Below, one piece after another: positions 61,996 through 64,000 of a stretch of 64,000 bases of DNA. Each line of letters begins with the position of its first letter. The stretch's first letter is position 1. The notes below the pieces were generated by a model. That model had not been told where the DNA came from, ran no database searches, and saw nothing but the letters and a program-made list of their open reading frames with translations. The DNA is from Whalleya microplaca (taxonomy: Eukaryota; Ascomycota; Sordariomycetes; Xylariales; Xylariaceae): the NCBI GenBank assembly GCA_022497155.1, contig MU385712.1:495765-559764 (forward strand), in the 5' to 3' direction. The position numbers and the translations under genes were made by a program.

Positions 61996-63118
61996 TCATG
62001 GGTAACTGAGGTTAGTGCCATCCTTCTCAACGGGTTCCCTCTCAGCGGTCAACTCTCCTGGTTCACGACTGGCAGCCAATTCCGAGGGCGGCCAGTTGAC
62101 CTGTACAGGTGTGTGCGATGGTACCCAGGCCTTTGTAACTTCATACACCGCACTCTCGTCGCCTTGTGTGTTACTTGCACTTTGAGCCGCCAGCTTCTTC
62201 CGCCGGCGGCTAAAGAGCATGTATGCGATCGCGCTGGCCAGTGCCAGCACACCTATCCCTCCGGCGACGCCTATACCTGCTGCCGCACCAGGACTCAGTC
62301 CGCTGCTATTCGGCAGTGGTGACGTTGTGGGCGTTGAAGCTGCCGTTTCCGCTATGCTTGACGTAGCTGACGACGTAGTTGATGTTGATACCGCAGTAAA
62401 CCAAGGCGGGCGTCCCCACGATTCCCCAGTTGCCCAAGGAGGCCTGCCCGTCCACGCATCAGTGCTCGCCCCATCGGTCGTTGTGGTGACGGCGTTTTCA
62501 ACTATAATACCATATGCCATTATTGTCTGCGATGGCGTCACCGTCATTTCTTCGCAAGACGTTTCCGTCCCTGCCAGCGTGCCGTCGATACTTGTGAAGC
62601 ACGTCTGTAGTTGTGTGTTGATAACGCTATTGCACCTAAGTGTTGATCCCCACACGTAATCATAGCTATTTGATTCTGAGGCGCAGACATAATTGCCTTC
62701 TCTGGGAGCTATTTAGTACATCGGTGCTGCTTATGGTTCCTGCCTAGAAGGGGAAACTCACGGACAGCACACCGCACGCGACATTATCGAAGCACCGCTA
62801 CCTGTCAATGAACCGCATGCTTGTGTGTAACCTCCGGGGCAAACACCAGGCCTATAGTATTGGCTCTGATAGGGCGAGTAGTTAGCGGGAAAGCATGATG
62901 ATTGGTAAGGCTTCCCACTGACCACAAACGGGAGTCAGCATTTATGTCTTCTAGATAAGATTGGGAAATTCCGCTGTCCACTGTTAAGAAAGGACAGAAT
63001 ATTCGGATACGTACTGAAGCCAGTAGAATGTTGACGCTGTGTTCACCCAATACAAGGCTGTTGACGCGAGGCAATCGGCCGGAGGTGTAAATGACGTTGT
63101 TAGAGGGCCCAGCGACAT
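61996..63118 (-). CDS. Cys-rich single-TM Ser/Thr-rich membrane protein, 321 aa
   Basis: Three exons: 63118-63015, 62917-62762 and 62701-61996; introns are 97 nt (GTACGT donor) and 60 nt (GTGAGT donor, TACTAAAT branch). The product starts MSLGPLTTSFTPPADCLAST, with an in-frame stop just upstream of the ATG. Its ectodomain carries the pattern SSCFPANY, PGVCPGGYTQAC, CCPEGNYVC typical of a large uncharacterised fungal membrane-protein family. A Ser/Thr-rich stalk follows, then a Gly/Ala-rich TM helix at about 226-250, a basic RRRKK anchor and a 71-residue cytoplasmic tail with a VYEV segment. There is no cleavable signal peptide, so the TM likely acts as signal-anchor. The function is unknown; a role in surface sensing is guesswork. 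The acceptor of intron 2 was chosen because other AG sites give early stops. Confidence 0.85.
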
Positions 63119-64000
63119 TGTCGGTGTTGCTCTTTAGGCGAAAATAGGATCCAGCAAATCTTCACTTATGATATCTGCCATTAATTTTATCAATTATACT
63201 TCCAGCCGCTCCAGAGCAGTGACTTGAATGCTAAGTCAGATCGAATAAAGAGGCAAATCCGGGGACCAAAAGGTACCAATCGAGAACTGGGCTATGGCGC
63301 GCCATGATATCCTTTTTAAATGATTCTTGCGCTTCCAATGACCAGCCTAAATATTACCGGTCTCGATGCTCATGTCGCAGATAGCATGCATGAGCCGCAT
63401 GTGTCTCATTTAGGGTGTCTTGCTCACACATTTACCAGACTCAAAATGCTGTAATTGCCTGTAATCAAGCCCCCGTCTCGCGATAGAAGTTTAGCGGCGA
63501 AGGATCTGACTAGCCGCCGATGGTTGCACCCAACCAGCAGGTGGTCAGCAAGCTGTCCGCGGGGGGCGGAGGCACCTATTGGAGGGCCGGCAATCACCAA
63601 CGTCGCATTCGGTACTGAAATCGAGGCAATTCATTCAAAGCTACGGGACCGACCTGATTCTTGTCTTGAGGGACGGCCGGTACATTTATTAGCGAAAATA
63701 AAAGTATAAAATCTGTATCGGCACCGAAGCGATCCACCTATGGCTCGGCCCGCTCCCTAAGAGGAATGAGGGGAGACTGGGGAACCCTAGTTAAACTCGT
63801 ACTGAAACTTGGCTTAGATGTCAACTTGACAGGGTGCTTTCGGTTGCTATAAGATGGTAGTGAGACCCAGCGAGGGAGGAAGGGAGAGTTGCAGAACTAG
63901 AGATTGCCCAAAGAACTTAAAAATAAGCAGTGAGAATAGGGTCGTAATATTGATACTACACCGGATGACCCGATTCGCTAGCTGCTTTATTAGAGGGTTC
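63119..64000. other. Right end of window, no gene seen
   Basis: 882 bp holding the upstream region of the minus-strand membrane-protein gene and further gene-poor DNA. An 84-codon + strand frame at 63455-63709 starts only with TTG and shows no domain. A gene truncated by the window edge cannot be excluded. Confidence 0.4.

Overview
The window is nuclear DNA of a filamentous ascomycete (Pezizomycotina, most likely a Sordariomycete). The genes carry short introns of 50 to 192 nt with GT(A/G)NGT donors and CTRAY-like branch points. The proteins closely follow filamentous-fungal families, such as fungal GDE1 with SPX, ankyrin and GDPD domains, PRMT5, UPF0587 and single-pass Ser/Thr-rich membrane proteins. 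The species is not determined. Exon coordinates come from reading splice sites and family conservation by eye, without transcripts.

Layout: (1) 1 to about 24.0 kb is gene-poor. No intact gene is convincing there; it holds microsatellites, a C-rich, G-poor tract with a G-quadruplex motif near 22.9 kb, and a possible decayed gene at 18.35-19.6 kb. (2) 24.0-48.5 kb is a compact block of conserved genes: YME1 i-AAA protease (-), a signal-peptide/single-TM protein (+), GDE1 glycerophosphodiesterase (-), a mitochondrial PPR protein (-), a UPF0587 CXXC zinc-binding protein (+), Sm protein F (+), PRMT5 (-), prefoldin subunit 4 (+) and a secreted App1/DUF2183-family protein (+). A 510-bp miniature inverted-repeat element with a perfect 8-bp target-site duplication lies between the last two. 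(3) 48.5-64 kb is again gene-poor. It has two multi-exon genes that simple ORF searches miss: a 115-aa Cys-containing protein at 57.3 kb and a 321-aa Cys-rich single-TM protein at 62-63.1 kb.

The genes form no obvious pathway. They are housekeeping functions: mitochondrial quality control and RNA metabolism (YME1, PPR), phospholipid and phosphate turnover (GDE1, App1-like), snRNP assembly (SmF and PRMT5, convergent neighbours) and chaperoning of cytoskeletal proteins (prefoldin). Three pairs are divergently transcribed (YME1/membrane protein, PPR/UPF0587, PRMT5/prefoldin 4). The PRMT5/prefoldin 4 promoter contains five GATA-factor core sites, four of them at exactly 10-bp spacing.

No rRNA, tRNA, CRISPR array, secondary-metabolite cluster or complete transposase gene was seen. 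The most notable non-genic structures are the MITE, the phased GATA-site array, a 35-bp tandem repeat behind a 26-nt A tract, and a dispersed 10-bp palindrome.
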